NCBI GenBank assembly: GCA_005882315.1
Contig: VBAR01000005.1
Span: forward strand, 1 to 64,000
Reading direction: 5' to 3'
DNA length: 64,000 nucleotides
Origin: Bacteroidota bacterium
GTDB lineage: Bacteria > Bacteroidota > Bacteroidia > Chitinophagales > Chitinophagaceae
Of this stretch, positions 47,237 to 54,332 are shown piece after piece. Each line of letters starts with the position of its first letter. Position 1 is the first letter of the stretch. The translations under genes were made by a program, and so were the position numbers. The notes beneath the pieces were generated by a model. It saw nothing but the letters and a program-made list of their open reading frames with translations, did no database searches and had not been told where the DNA came from.

Positions 47237-47689
47237 TCATTTACGTTTCCTTCTCCTTGGTCCCGGATTGGCCAGTGCTTCACGTTTTCGTTTTACAAAC
47301 TCATTCACTCCATACTGTTCCTCATATTTTTCAACCCATTGTATTATTTCCCTTACTGCTGCTTCGACTTTATTTATCACAAGCAATGCGTTAAAACGTA
47401 AGAAACTAACTCCCACCATTTCCAGCTCATCTTGTCTTATTTTATCTTTTCGCATTACTTCCTCATCATGATGCGTAATACCATCTACTTCTAACGCTAA
47501 TTGGAGGTCTTTACAATAAAAATCCAATATATAGTTGGCTACTGGTCTTTGCCTGTCAAAATCATATCCTTTTATTTTCCCATTCTTTATTTCATTCCAC
47601 AATTTCACTTCAGAGAAAGTCATATTTTTTCTAAGAGACTTTGCTCTTTCTTTCAGTATCGGATTATATGGAATAATCTTTCTTCTCAT
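47237..47689 (-). CDS. DUF559 endonuclease-like protein inserted in the oxidase operon
   Basis: A 150-residue protein of the DUF559/Vsr-like PD-(D/E)XK superfamily: ILKERAKSLRKNMTFSEVKLWNEIKNGKIKGYDFDRQRPV, then the putative catalytic Asp56 (LDFYCKDLQ), Glu67 and Asp69 (ALEVDGITHH), then RFNALLVINK. Role not established in the family; it is thought to be a nuclease related to Vsr repair enzymes. It has a strongly basic tail (KRKREALANPG, PRRRKRK). It lies between the FAD and molybdenum subunits of an oxidase, with which it has no obvious link; the flanks carry GC-rich palindromes, suggesting a mobile insertion. It ends 22 nt before the Mo-subunit ATG. Confidence 0.85.
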   Translation of the reverse strand: MRRKIIPYNPILKERAKSLRKNMTFSEVKLWNEIKNGKIKGYDFDRQRPVANYILDFYCKDLQLALEVDGITHHDEEVMRKDKIRQDELEMVGVSFLRFNALLVINKVEAAVREIIQWVEKYEEQYGVNEFVKRKREALANPGPRRRKRK

Positions 47690-47739
47690 TTGTGTTGACC
47701 CACCCCGGTCGTTTATAATTTGTTACTTCACTTAATTCG

Positions 47740-47757
47740 CCCCTCCCGGGGGAGGGG
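47740..47757. repeat. GC-rich palindrome upstream of the DUF559 gene
   Basis: CCCCTCCC-GG-GGGAGGGG, perfect 8-bp arms, in the 204-nt gap between the FAD-subunit stop and the DUF559 start. REP-like in character. Confidence 0.75.
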
Positions 47758-47866
47758 AAGAGTCCTCAATTGTTTTGCGTAACCGTGAACTTCAACGCTT
47801 GTTTCATTATTCAATCTGTTTCGATTAATCATAGGGTCGTCGGAAAGCTGGGGCTGAGCTCAGCAT

Positions 47867-47892
47867 CCCCTCCTTGGAGGGGCAGGGGAGGG
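47867..47892. repeat. GC-rich palindrome directly after the FAD-subunit stop
   Basis: CCCCTCC-TT-GGAGGGG (47867-47882) plus an adjoining CAGGGGAGGG copy of one arm. Same unit as the palindrome at 47740. Confidence 0.75.
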
Positions 47893-47893
47893 T

Positions 47894-48868
47894 TTATGCC
47901 GTTGCTTTGGTTAATGCTTCTATGATAGCCGCTTTTCCCAATTTAATTTTAAACTGGTTATGCTCATATGTTTTTGCTCCTGCCAACGCCAGGGTAGCAG
48001 CTTCAGCAAAAGTTTCCTGCGAAATATTTTTACCAACTAAGAATTTTTCAACCTCAGTTAATCGCCATGGTTTATGTGCAACGCCACCCATTGCAAGAGA
48101 AGCTGATTTAATAACTCCATCTTTTACTTCCAATGCAACTGCGATTGATACCAATGCAAATGCATAGGATAAGCGGTCACGTACCTTCAGGTAATATGAT
48201 CTATTAAAACTATTAACCGGTACATTGACGGACATAATCAATTCGCCAGTTTGTAAATTATTATCCAGTTCAGGTGTATCACCCGGCAAGCGATGGAAAT
48301 CTGCAAATGGAATTTTTCTTTCTCCATTCGGGCCACTTACATTCACCGTTGCATTTAATGCAGCTAGTGCTACACACATATCACTCGGATGAACAGCAAT
48401 ACATTTAGAGCTGGCGCCAAAAATGGCATGCATCCGGTTATAACCTTCCATGGCACCACAACCACTTCCGGGTTTTCTTTTATTGCAGGGCATCGTTGTA
48501 TCATAAAAATAAGGGCAACGTGTACGCTGCATAATATTACCGCCGACAGTTGCCATATTCCGCAAACTGGCAGAGGCACCAGCATTCAAAGCCATTGCTA
48601 ATAAAGGATATTTTGTTTTTACCAGTTCATGCTCAGCTGCTGCACTGTTCAGAACTAATGCTCCAATGCTTAAGCCTTTTGCATCACTGCTGATATCTTT
48701 TAATGGCAATGCATTTATATCGATCAAACGATCGGGTGTTGTTATACCTTTTTTCATCAGGTCAACCAGGTTGGTGCCGCCGGCAATGAACTGCGATGAT
48801 CTATTTTTTATTCGTGCATCTGTTGCCGCTTTAGCAGTTGTGGCTCTTGTATATTCAAAGTTTATCAT
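47894..48868 (-). CDS. Aldehyde oxidase/xanthine dehydrogenase FAD-binding subunit
   Basis: A 324-residue CoxM/PaoB-like flavoprotein that passes electrons from the Mo site through FAD. Visible: the opening INFEYTRATTAKAA, FAD loop AGGTNLVDLMKKG, second loop NMATVGGNIMQRTRCPYFYD, and HPSDMCVALAAL. The CPYF.D..MPCNKRKPGSGC region contains cysteines that in PaoB-type subunits bind an additional 4Fe-4S cluster. Its ATG overlaps the stop of the 2Fe-2S subunit by 4 nt, indicating coupled translation. Confidence 0.93.
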   Translation of the reverse strand: MINFEYTRATTAKAATDARIKNRSSQFIAGGTNLVDLMKKGITTPDRLIDINALPLKDISSDAKGLSIGALVLNSAAAEHELVKTKYPLLAMALNAGASASLRNMATVGGNIMQRTRCPYFYDTTMPCNKRKPGSGCGAMEGYNRMHAIFGASSKCIAVHPSDMCVALAALNATVNVSGPNGERKIPFADFHRLPGDTPELDNNLQTGELIMSVNVPVNSFNRSYYLKVRDRLSYAFALVSIAVALEVKDGVIKSASLAMGGVAHKPWRLTEVEKFLVGKNISQETFAEAATLALAGAKTYEHNQFKIKLGKAAIIEALTKATA

Positions 48869-49482
48869 ACAGCTTGCCCTCCTTTTTTTACTTCCATAAT
48901 TGCATCAATGATATTTGGATAAGCACCACAGCGGCAGATATTACCACTCATGTATTCACGAATTTCTTCAGGTGTATTTGCATGACCTTCTCTTATGCAT
49001 CCTATCGCCGACATGATCTGTCCCGGTGTGCAATAACCGCATTGGAAACCGTCATGTTTCATAAAAGCTTCCTGCATAGGATGAAGATCATCTCCTTTTG
49101 CAAGCCCTTCGATGGTCGTAATTTTTTTTCCCTGATTCATTACAGCAAGTGACAAGCATGAATTGATGCGTTTACCATCAACATGTACCATACAAGCTCC
49201 GCATTGGCCGTGATCACAACCTTTTTTTGTACCTGTTAAACCCAATTGCTCCCTCAATAAATCAAGCAGGGTTACTCTCGGTTCAACGGAAAGATTTTGT
49301 GCTACACCATTTATTTCCAGTTGTAATGGAATTTTTTCAAAGTAGGAAGCTATCTTTTCTTCATTCTCTGCGGCTTTCAGCAAAACCGGTGAAGCGGTGA
49401 CCAATGCTGCAATAGCTGTTGATTTTTTCAGAAATCCACGCCGGCTTTTATGCGGACAATGGTTTTGTTCTTCTGTGTACAT
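48865..49482 (-). CDS. Aldehyde oxidase/xanthine dehydrogenase 2Fe-2S subunit with Tat signal
   Basis: A 205-residue PaoA-like subunit. A twin-arginine signal (SRRGFLKK at 13-20, then a hydrophobic stretch ATAALVTASPVLL-like) should export the folded enzyme to the periplasm. Two [2Fe-2S] sites are visible: plant-type Cys89, 94, 97 and 109 (GCDHGQCGAC...NSC) and the alpha-helical site Cys148, 151, 183 and 185 (QCGYC...NICRCGAY). First gene of the oxidase operon (order 2Fe-2S, FAD, [DUF559], Mo). Divergent from the cysteine desulfurase gene. Confidence 0.94.
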   Translation of the reverse strand: MYTEEQNHCPHKSRRGFLKKSTAIAALVTASPVLLKAAENEEKIASYFEKIPLQLEINGVAQNLSVEPRVTLLDLLREQLGLTGTKKGCDHGQCGACMVHVDGKRINSCLSLAVMNQGKKITTIEGLAKGDDLHPMQEAFMKHDGFQCGYCTPGQIMSAIGCIREGHANTPEEIREYMSGNICRCGAYPNIIDAIMEVKKGGQAV

Positions 49483-49609
49483 AGTTGAATTATATCTTTC
49501 TAAGTTAGATTTTCTACAGGTCGCAGAAAAATAAATATTGCATATGGCATAGTTAATCAGGCATTTAAGCCTGTTGGTACAAAACCTGTTTCACTCAATT
49601 CTGAATAAT

Positions 49610-49617
49610 TATATTTG
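49610..49617 (+). promoter_or_regulatory. -7 promoter box of the cysteine desulfurase gene
   Basis: TATATTTG (full match), followed by CACCCC and the ATG at 49624: a 6-nt gap, implying a leaderless transcript. No correctly spaced -33 TTG. Confidence 0.6.
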
Positions 49618-49623
49618 CACCCC

Positions 49624-50751
49624 ATGCAACGTATTTATTTTGATAATGCAGCCACTACAGCCCTTGATAAAGAGGTGCTTGAAGCTATGCTGCCCTATAT
49701 GACAACTCATTTTGGTAATCCATCTTCAATTTATTCATACGGTCGTGAATCGAGGCTGGCAATTGAGAATGCAAGGAAAACCGTGGCAAAAATTCTGAAT
49801 GCTCATCCGGGTGAAATATTTTTTACAAGTGGTGGAACAGAAAGTGATAATATGGCTATCTCTTCAGCTATACATGACCTGGGTTGTCGTCATATCATTA
49901 CATCATCCATCGAACATCACGCAGTATTACATGCAGTTGAACATTTTGATCATGATGATGTAGTGACAAGTAGTTTTGTAAGACTCTTACCCAACGGGCA
50001 TATAGATCTTGAAGACCTGGAAACTCAGCTGGCATCTCATGAGGAAAGATGTCTTGTAAGTTTGATGCATGCAAATAACGAGATAGGAAACCTGCTGGAT
50101 ATTTATGCAACCGGAGAAATATGTAAAAAATACAATGCCATTTTTCATAGCGATACGGTGCAGACAGTTGGCCATTATAAAATTGATCTGCGTAGCAAGC
50201 CGGTGCATTTTGCAACGGGAGCGGGGCATAAATTTCATGGCCCGAAAGGAGTTGGAATTTTATATATCAACGATAATATAAAGATCAAACCCATTATTTA
50301 TGGTGGCGGCCAGGAACGTAATATGCGGGCTGGTACGGAAAATTTGTATGGCATAGTTGGTTTTGCTAAAGCATTACAGCTTGCTGATGCTGCAATGGAA
50401 AAAGATGCTGCATACGTTCAATCCTTAAAGACTTACATGATCGGGCAACTGGAATCAAATATTCCGACTGTTCATTTCAATGGCGATTATTTAGGTAAAA
50501 GTTTATATACAGTCCTCAATGCTTCATTCCCTAAGAATGAAAAATCAGAAATGATATTATTTAATCTTGATATGAATAATATCTGTGTATCTGGTGGCAG
50601 TGCCTGTAGCAGCGGCGCTGATGTTGGTAGCCATGTTATCAGGGCTATTAATAATGACCCTAATAGGGTAGCCGTTCGTTTTTCTTTTAGTAAACATAAT
50701 ACTAAAGAAGAAGTGGATGCAGTGGTAGCAAAAGTGAAGGAACTTATCTGA
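49624..50751 (+). CDS. Cysteine desulfurase (NifS/IscS class)
   Basis: A 375-residue PLP enzyme that removes sulfur from cysteine for Fe-S cluster and thio-cofactor assembly. Lys203 in AGHKFHGPKG binds PLP; active Cys328 is in SGGSACSSG; FTSGGTESDN and SIEHHAV are family signatures. The class I arrangement with a long Cys loop is seen. The start is ATG 49624 (MQRIYFDNAATT); an in-frame TTG nine bases earlier lies inside the promoter box. It is not adjacent to iscU or suf genes, but lies divergent from the Fe-S/molybdenum oxidase operon. Confidence 0.95.
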   Translation: MQRIYFDNAATTALDKEVLEAMLPYMTTHFGNPSSIYSYGRESRLAIENARKTVAKILNAHPGEIFFTSGGTESDNMAISSAIHDLGCRHIITSSIEHHAVLHAVEHFDHDDVVTSSFVRLLPNGHIDLEDLETQLASHEERCLVSLMHANNEIGNLLDIYATGEICKKYNAIFHSDTVQTVGHYKIDLRSKPVHFATGAGHKFHGPKGVGILYINDNIKIKPIIYGGGQERNMRAGTENLYGIVGFAKALQLADAAMEKDAAYVQSLKTYMIGQLESNIPTVHFNGDYLGKSLYTVLNASFPKNEKSEMILFNLDMNNICVSGGSACSSGADVGSHVIRAINNDPNRVAVRFSFSKHNTKEEVDAVVAKVKELI

Positions 50752-50797
50752 TGCAACGGAATTCTTTAAACTCTTGTCAGGGTTATTAAAGTTGCTT

Positions 50798-51208
50798 ATG
50801 AAACAAATATTATCAATTGCACTAATTGTTTCATTGATTTTTAGTTGTAAGAAAAATGACCAGGAGCTATGTGATACTTATTTAACCATTAGTTCAACAA
50901 ATACACCTGCTGCAGCTATTCTTGATCAAGGCATTACAAGTACTATTAATAGTTACGGACCTGATTTATGTTACAGGTTTTCTGGTATGGAGATCACACA
51001 ACAACCAACTCCATCTGGCACGGTTTATCAGTTTAAATACTTCATAAAAGTAAAAGGAACAATACCATGCAAAAGCACAAATTGTGCGCAAGCCATTTAT
51101 AATTCAACCAATTCAATTTTACTTACACCAGCAGTACGAGGAACATATTACCTGCATTTTTATAATCAGAACCTGTTATTTAAAACGGATACAGTTATTG
51201 TAAACTGA
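50798..51208 (+). CDS. Hypothetical lipoprotein
   Basis: A 136-residue protein with signal MKQILSIALIVSLIFSCKKN; the LIFSC lipobox puts the lipid on Cys17 and suggests an outer-membrane lipoprotein. The mature part is beta-rich with several Cys (KKNDQELCDTYL, ATTICSSCSL-free; LCYRF, IPCKSTNCAQ), a possible disulfide-bonded domain. No family recognised. It follows the cysteine desulfurase by 46 nt; co-transcription is possible but no functional link is apparent. An in-frame TTG 8 codons earlier is rejected. Confidence 0.7.
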   Translation: MKQILSIALIVSLIFSCKKNDQELCDTYLTISSTNTPAAAILDQGITSTINSYGPDLCYRFSGMEITQQPTPSGTVYQFKYFIKVKGTIPCKSTNCAQAIYNSTNSILLTPAVRGTYYLHFYNQNLLFKTDTVIVN

Positions 51209-51241
51209 CTCTTTATTTCCTTTTAACAAATTCCTGCAAAA

Positions 51242-51249
51242 TAAATTTG
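51242..51249 (+). promoter_or_regulatory. -7 promoter box of the blaI-like operon
   Basis: TAAATTTG (full match). The predicted start site, ~51255, coincides with the first BlaI-type operator. Confidence 0.6.
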
Positions 51250-51254
51250 GAACT

Positions 51255-51289
51255 CTACGAAATTACCGTAGCTTTACGAAAATTTCGTA
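51255..51289. promoter_or_regulatory. Two adjacent BlaI-type operators
   Basis: CTACG-N7-CGTAG (51255-51271) and TACGAAA-A-TTTCGTA (51275-51289; perfect 7-bp arms). Both lie between the -7 box and the regulator's ATG (51293), so repressor bound there would block transcription. Pairing with this BlaI-like repressor is inferred from position and symmetry. Confidence 0.7.
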
Positions 51290-51292
51290 GAT

Positions 51293-51652
51293 ATGGAAAA
51301 ACTTACACATACCGAAGAAGAAACCATGCAAGCCGTATGGCGTACCGGCGAAGGCAATGTAAAATCCTTTATGGATCATTTGGATGAGGCGCTGCCTTAC
51401 ACTACTGTAGCTTCTACTATTAAAAACCTTGAAAAGAAAGGCTATCTCACCAGCCGGCTTGTAGGGAATGCCTATTTGTATAAACCAGCGATAACAGAAG
51501 AGGATTATAAAAAGAAGTTCATGGGTAAAGTGGTGAAGGAATATTTTGATAACTCTTACAAAGAGCTGGTAAACTTTTTTGTGGAGCAAAAAAAGCTTTC
51601 CGCAAAAGAATTGAAAGAAATAATTACGATGATTGAAAAAGGAAACATATAA
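51293..51652 (+). CDS. BlaI/MecI/CopY-family repressor
   Basis: A 119-residue winged-helix repressor: THTEEETMQAVWRTGEGNVKSFMDHL, the recognition region TTVASTIKNLEKKGYL, then a dimerisation helix region ending LKEIITMIEKG. BlaI proteins are released from operators by proteolysis triggered by an M56 sensor, here encoded 17 nt downstream. It probably represses its own operon through the two palindromes upstream of its ATG. No beta-lactamase is adjacent, so the regulated target is unknown. Confidence 0.93.
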   Translation: MEKLTHTEEETMQAVWRTGEGNVKSFMDHLDEALPYTTVASTIKNLEKKGYLTSRLVGNAYLYKPAITEEDYKKKFMGKVVKEYFDNSYKELVNFFVEQKKLSAKELKEIITMIEKGNI

Positions 51653-51669
51653 ACCATTAACCGGAACTT

Positions 51670-53847
51670 ATGCATGACTTAATCAGTTATTTGATCAAGC
51701 TTTCCATCAGCCTCGCTGTAGTATGGCTATTTTACCAGTTTGTATTACGCAGGCTTACATTTTATAATTCCAACCGTTGGTACCTGGTGGGTTATACCCT
51801 GATCTCTTTTTTTATTCCTTTTATTAATGTCTCATCAATTGTAGGAAACAGTAACGATCCAGGGAATGATCTTATACAATTAATTCCTTCTGTTCGACAA
51901 TATACTATTGCTTTGGAAGAGGCATCTCAGTGTCCCATACCCATCTGGTCAACTAACTATGATAAATGGGATTGGGCAGCATTTGCATTAATGACGGGAG
52001 CCGCAATATTGCTAATCCGGTTTCTTATGCGCTATATCTCTTTTATCCGCATCAGGAACAAAGCAGAGCTGATCTCTGATGGGGGCATAAAAATTTACCA
52101 GGTCGATGAAAGTATTATTCCTTTTTCTTTTGGAAATGCTGTTTTTATCAATTGCAGCCAGCATACTTCAGAGGAATTAGAAGAAATAGTTCGTCATGAA
52201 TTTGTGCATGTAAGACAAAAGCATACGATCGATATTATCTGGGTGGAGTTGCTTTGTATAATTAACTGGTATAATCCCTTTGCCTGGTTGCTTAAAAAAT
52301 CCATTCGCCAGAATCTTGAGTTCATTGCCGATAATAAAGTTGTTGAAAATGGCATTGACAAAAAACAATATCAATACCTGTTGCTGAAAGTAATTGGCAA
52401 CAGTCAATTTAGTATAGCTACCCAGTTTAATTTTTCTTCATTAAAAAAACGTATAGCCATGATGAACAAAACAAAAAGTGCAAAACGACAATTGCTGCGG
52501 TTGTTGTTTTTGCTGCCAGCTACCGCAGTGTTATTACTTGCATTCAGAGATAAAATTGATGTTTTTGAAAACCAGGATCAGGATCAGCCGCCTTTTAAAA
52601 CCAGTGAAGCAATTACCAGGGATACAGTTCCTGAAGTAAAGAGTCCGAATAGCAAAGGTTATATCATTAACATAAAAGATAAATCCGGCGAATGTGAAGT
52701 GGTGATAAAAGACAAAAACAAAAAGGAAGTAAAACGGTTGCTTCTTACAACATGGAATAAAAAGCCTGATTACTATAAGAATTTGTATGGCGAAATTCCT
52801 CCACCGCCGCCACCTAAAGATCCGTCTAAACCTGGCGAGCCAAAGAAAGCAGAAATAAATACTGTAAGCGACTTTCTGAAAAGAAACACTGATGTAAAAG
52901 ATGTGGGATGGGTTTATCACCTTGATAATACCGTTGCCATTGTACATATAAATAAGAAAAATGGGACTTCGGAGGAATATAAAATAGATAATGATGCTGA
53001 GAGAAAAAAGGCTGAAGATAAGTATGGTGCTTTACCAATGCCATCTCCGGCTCCAGTACCGGCTCAGCCAGCAATGCCAGCAGCACCAGCAACACCTGCA
53101 GCACCTGCAACACCACCAACAAAAGTTATTGGAGTAAAACCAAAAAACGGTGTGACTGCAGATTTTGATTTAAACAATAATGTAATGACTGTAAAATCAA
53201 AAGATGGTACTCAAGAAGTTTTCGATTTGAAAAATGAAAAGGAGAAAAAACAATTCATTGAAAAATATGGTGATCCCATTATAGTTTCTGATATAACCAC
53301 ATCAGTTAATAGTAATATCAATACAAAGATCACATCAGTTTTAGCAACTACTTTAAAATCTAACCTTGTTGCAAATAATAATATTAATGCAATTAATGTG
53401 ACCAGCACAAATGTAAATGTGAAGATTGCTAATGATAATATTATGAATGCAAAACTGGCAACGACTGTTTCTTCGCCTATAGTAACGAATTTAAAAACTG
53501 ATGTAGTTACAACAGTTACTCCGGTAACTGCGGTTTTAATAGATTTCGATATAGTGATCAATATCACAAAGAATACAACAGAGAAAGAGTTGGAGAACCT
53601 GATAACTAAGATGAAGGAAAAGGGTTATGAGCTGAAATTCACCGATAAGAATTTTAATGATGGTGTTTTGACAAATATCAGCGGCACTATAAAATATAAA
53701 GGAAGCAGCTCAACTTTTTCTGCTAAAGATTTTAAAGACCTGACCATTGCCGTTTTTCATGAGGGTGATGAAGTGGGTTTTAAAATACTGACTGATCTGA
53801 GTGATATAAAAAAGACACTGACAAGTACAAAGAAGACGGTTATTTAA
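51670..53847 (+). CDS. M56 (BlaR1-like) membrane sensor peptidase with repeated C-terminal modules
   Basis: A 725-residue integral membrane metallopeptidase. Three membrane helices (~5-25, ~40-57, ~103-123), the zinc motif HEFVH (176-180) in a cytoplasmic loop, LEFIADNKVVENG, and a fourth helix (~274-292). Unlike classical BlaR1 there is no penicillin-binding sensor domain. Instead the extracytoplasmic part has three related ~60-residue modules, each ending in YG followed by a Pro-rich or Pro-containing linker (YGEIPPPPPP, YGALPMPSPAP, YGDPI), then an Asn/Thr/Val-rich stretch and a final alpha/beta domain. It probably senses an envelope signal and cleaves the BlaI-like repressor. Confidence 0.88.
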   Translation: MHDLISYLIKLSISLAVVWLFYQFVLRRLTFYNSNRWYLVGYTLISFFIPFINVSSIVGNSNDPGNDLIQLIPSVRQYTIALEEASQCPIPIWSTNYDKWDWAAFALMTGAAILLIRFLMRYISFIRIRNKAELISDGGIKIYQVDESIIPFSFGNAVFINCSQHTSEELEEIVRHEFVHVRQKHTIDIIWVELLCIINWYNPFAWLLKKSIRQNLEFIADNKVVENGIDKKQYQYLLLKVIGNSQFSIATQFNFSSLKKRIAMMNKTKSAKRQLLRLLFLLPATAVLLLAFRDKIDVFENQDQDQPPFKTSEAITRDTVPEVKSPNSKGYIINIKDKSGECEVVIKDKNKKEVKRLLLTTWNKKPDYYKNLYGEIPPPPPPKDPSKPGEPKKAEINTVSDFLKRNTDVKDVGWVYHLDNTVAIVHINKKNGTSEEYKIDNDAERKKAEDKYGALPMPSPAPVPAQPAMPAAPATPAAPATPPTKVIGVKPKNGVTADFDLNNNVMTVKSKDGTQEVFDLKNEKEKKQFIEKYGDPIIVSDITTSVNSNINTKITSVLATTLKSNLVANNNINAINVTSTNVNVKIANDNIMNAKLATTVSSPIVTNLKTDVVTTVTPVTAVLIDFDIVINITKNTTEKELENLITKMKEKGYELKFTDKNFNDGVLTNISGTIKYKGSSSTFSAKDFKDLTIAVFHEGDEVGFKILTDLSDIKKTLTSTKKTVI

Positions 53848-53870
53848 AAATCTGTTTAAAATATTTCAGG

Positions 53871-53899
53871 GCCTGTAGAAAATATCTGCAGGCTTTTTT
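53871..53899 (+). terminator. Terminator of the blaI-M56 operon
   Basis: GCCTGTAGA/TCTGCAGGC stem (one T-G wobble), followed by TTTTTT. It overlaps the stop codon of the convergent PspC-like gene. Confidence 0.85.
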
Positions 53900-54119
53900 A
53901 TAAATAATACCAGGGATTTCGTTTTGCGGCCCAGATATATTTCCGCATATTTCTCCAGAAAGCAAGAATAAGATAGATGATGACCGGCGAGCCCATTGTA
54001 AGTAAAGAGAGGTAAATAAAATACTGCCGGATCTTGGTGGTTGCAATGCCTAGGCGATTGCCAATAGCCGAACAAACCCCAAAGGCATTCCATTCTACAA
54101 AGCTTTTGAATCGGTTCAT
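53898..54119 (-). CDS. Short PspC-domain protein
   Basis: A 73-residue protein with the PspC domain only: EWNAFGVCSAIGNRLGIATTKIR, followed by the hydrophobic FIYLSLLTMGSPVIIYLILAF helix and a basic tail. PspC proteins act in envelope-stress responses at the inner membrane; in Bacteroidota this single-domain form is common and its partners are unknown. Two other frames on this strand overlap it but have no family match. Confidence 0.82.
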   Translation of the reverse strand: MNRFKSFVEWNAFGVCSAIGNRLGIATTKIRQYFIYLSLLTMGSPVIIYLILAFWRNMRKYIWAAKRNPWYYL

Positions 54120-54200
54120 ATTGCTAATTTAGAAAATAATAGAAAATCCTCCAACCGCATCGCCGGAAAAACAATCCACATTCCGTAAATTCGCGACTCG

Positions 54201-54326
54201 AATGTGTGGATTGGTTAATGTGCGAATGTGCGGATTAATTGGTTTGTTTTGACCAACTTGTCTCATCCGCACATCTGCAAGTTCGCAAATCTGCACATTA
54301 ATCACATTTTCAAATTTTCAAATTCA
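54201..54326 (+). repeat. Low-complexity inverted repeat in the acnA leader
   Basis: TGTGCGGAT (54227-54235) pairs with ATCCGCACA (54265-54273) across 29 nt; the surrounding DNA repeats AATGTG(C) and GCACAT-type words, and ends in two copies of TTTTCAAA. A TAAATTCG box (54186-54193) upstream would place this structure in the 5' untranslated region. Confidence 0.6.
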
Positions 54327-54332
54327 TTCCTC

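Noticed and set aside
51293-53847. Classical BlaI-BlaR1 beta-lactam resistance system
   Set aside because: The M56 protein lacks the penicillin-binding sensor domain and no beta-lactamase or PBP gene is adjacent.
53840-54093. Two other minus-strand ORFs overlapping the PspC-like gene
   Set aside because: Only the frame at 53898-54119 matches the PspC domain.
54228-54332. 35-residue N-terminal extension of aconitase
   Set aside because: It translates the inverted-repeat leader and is not aconitase-like.
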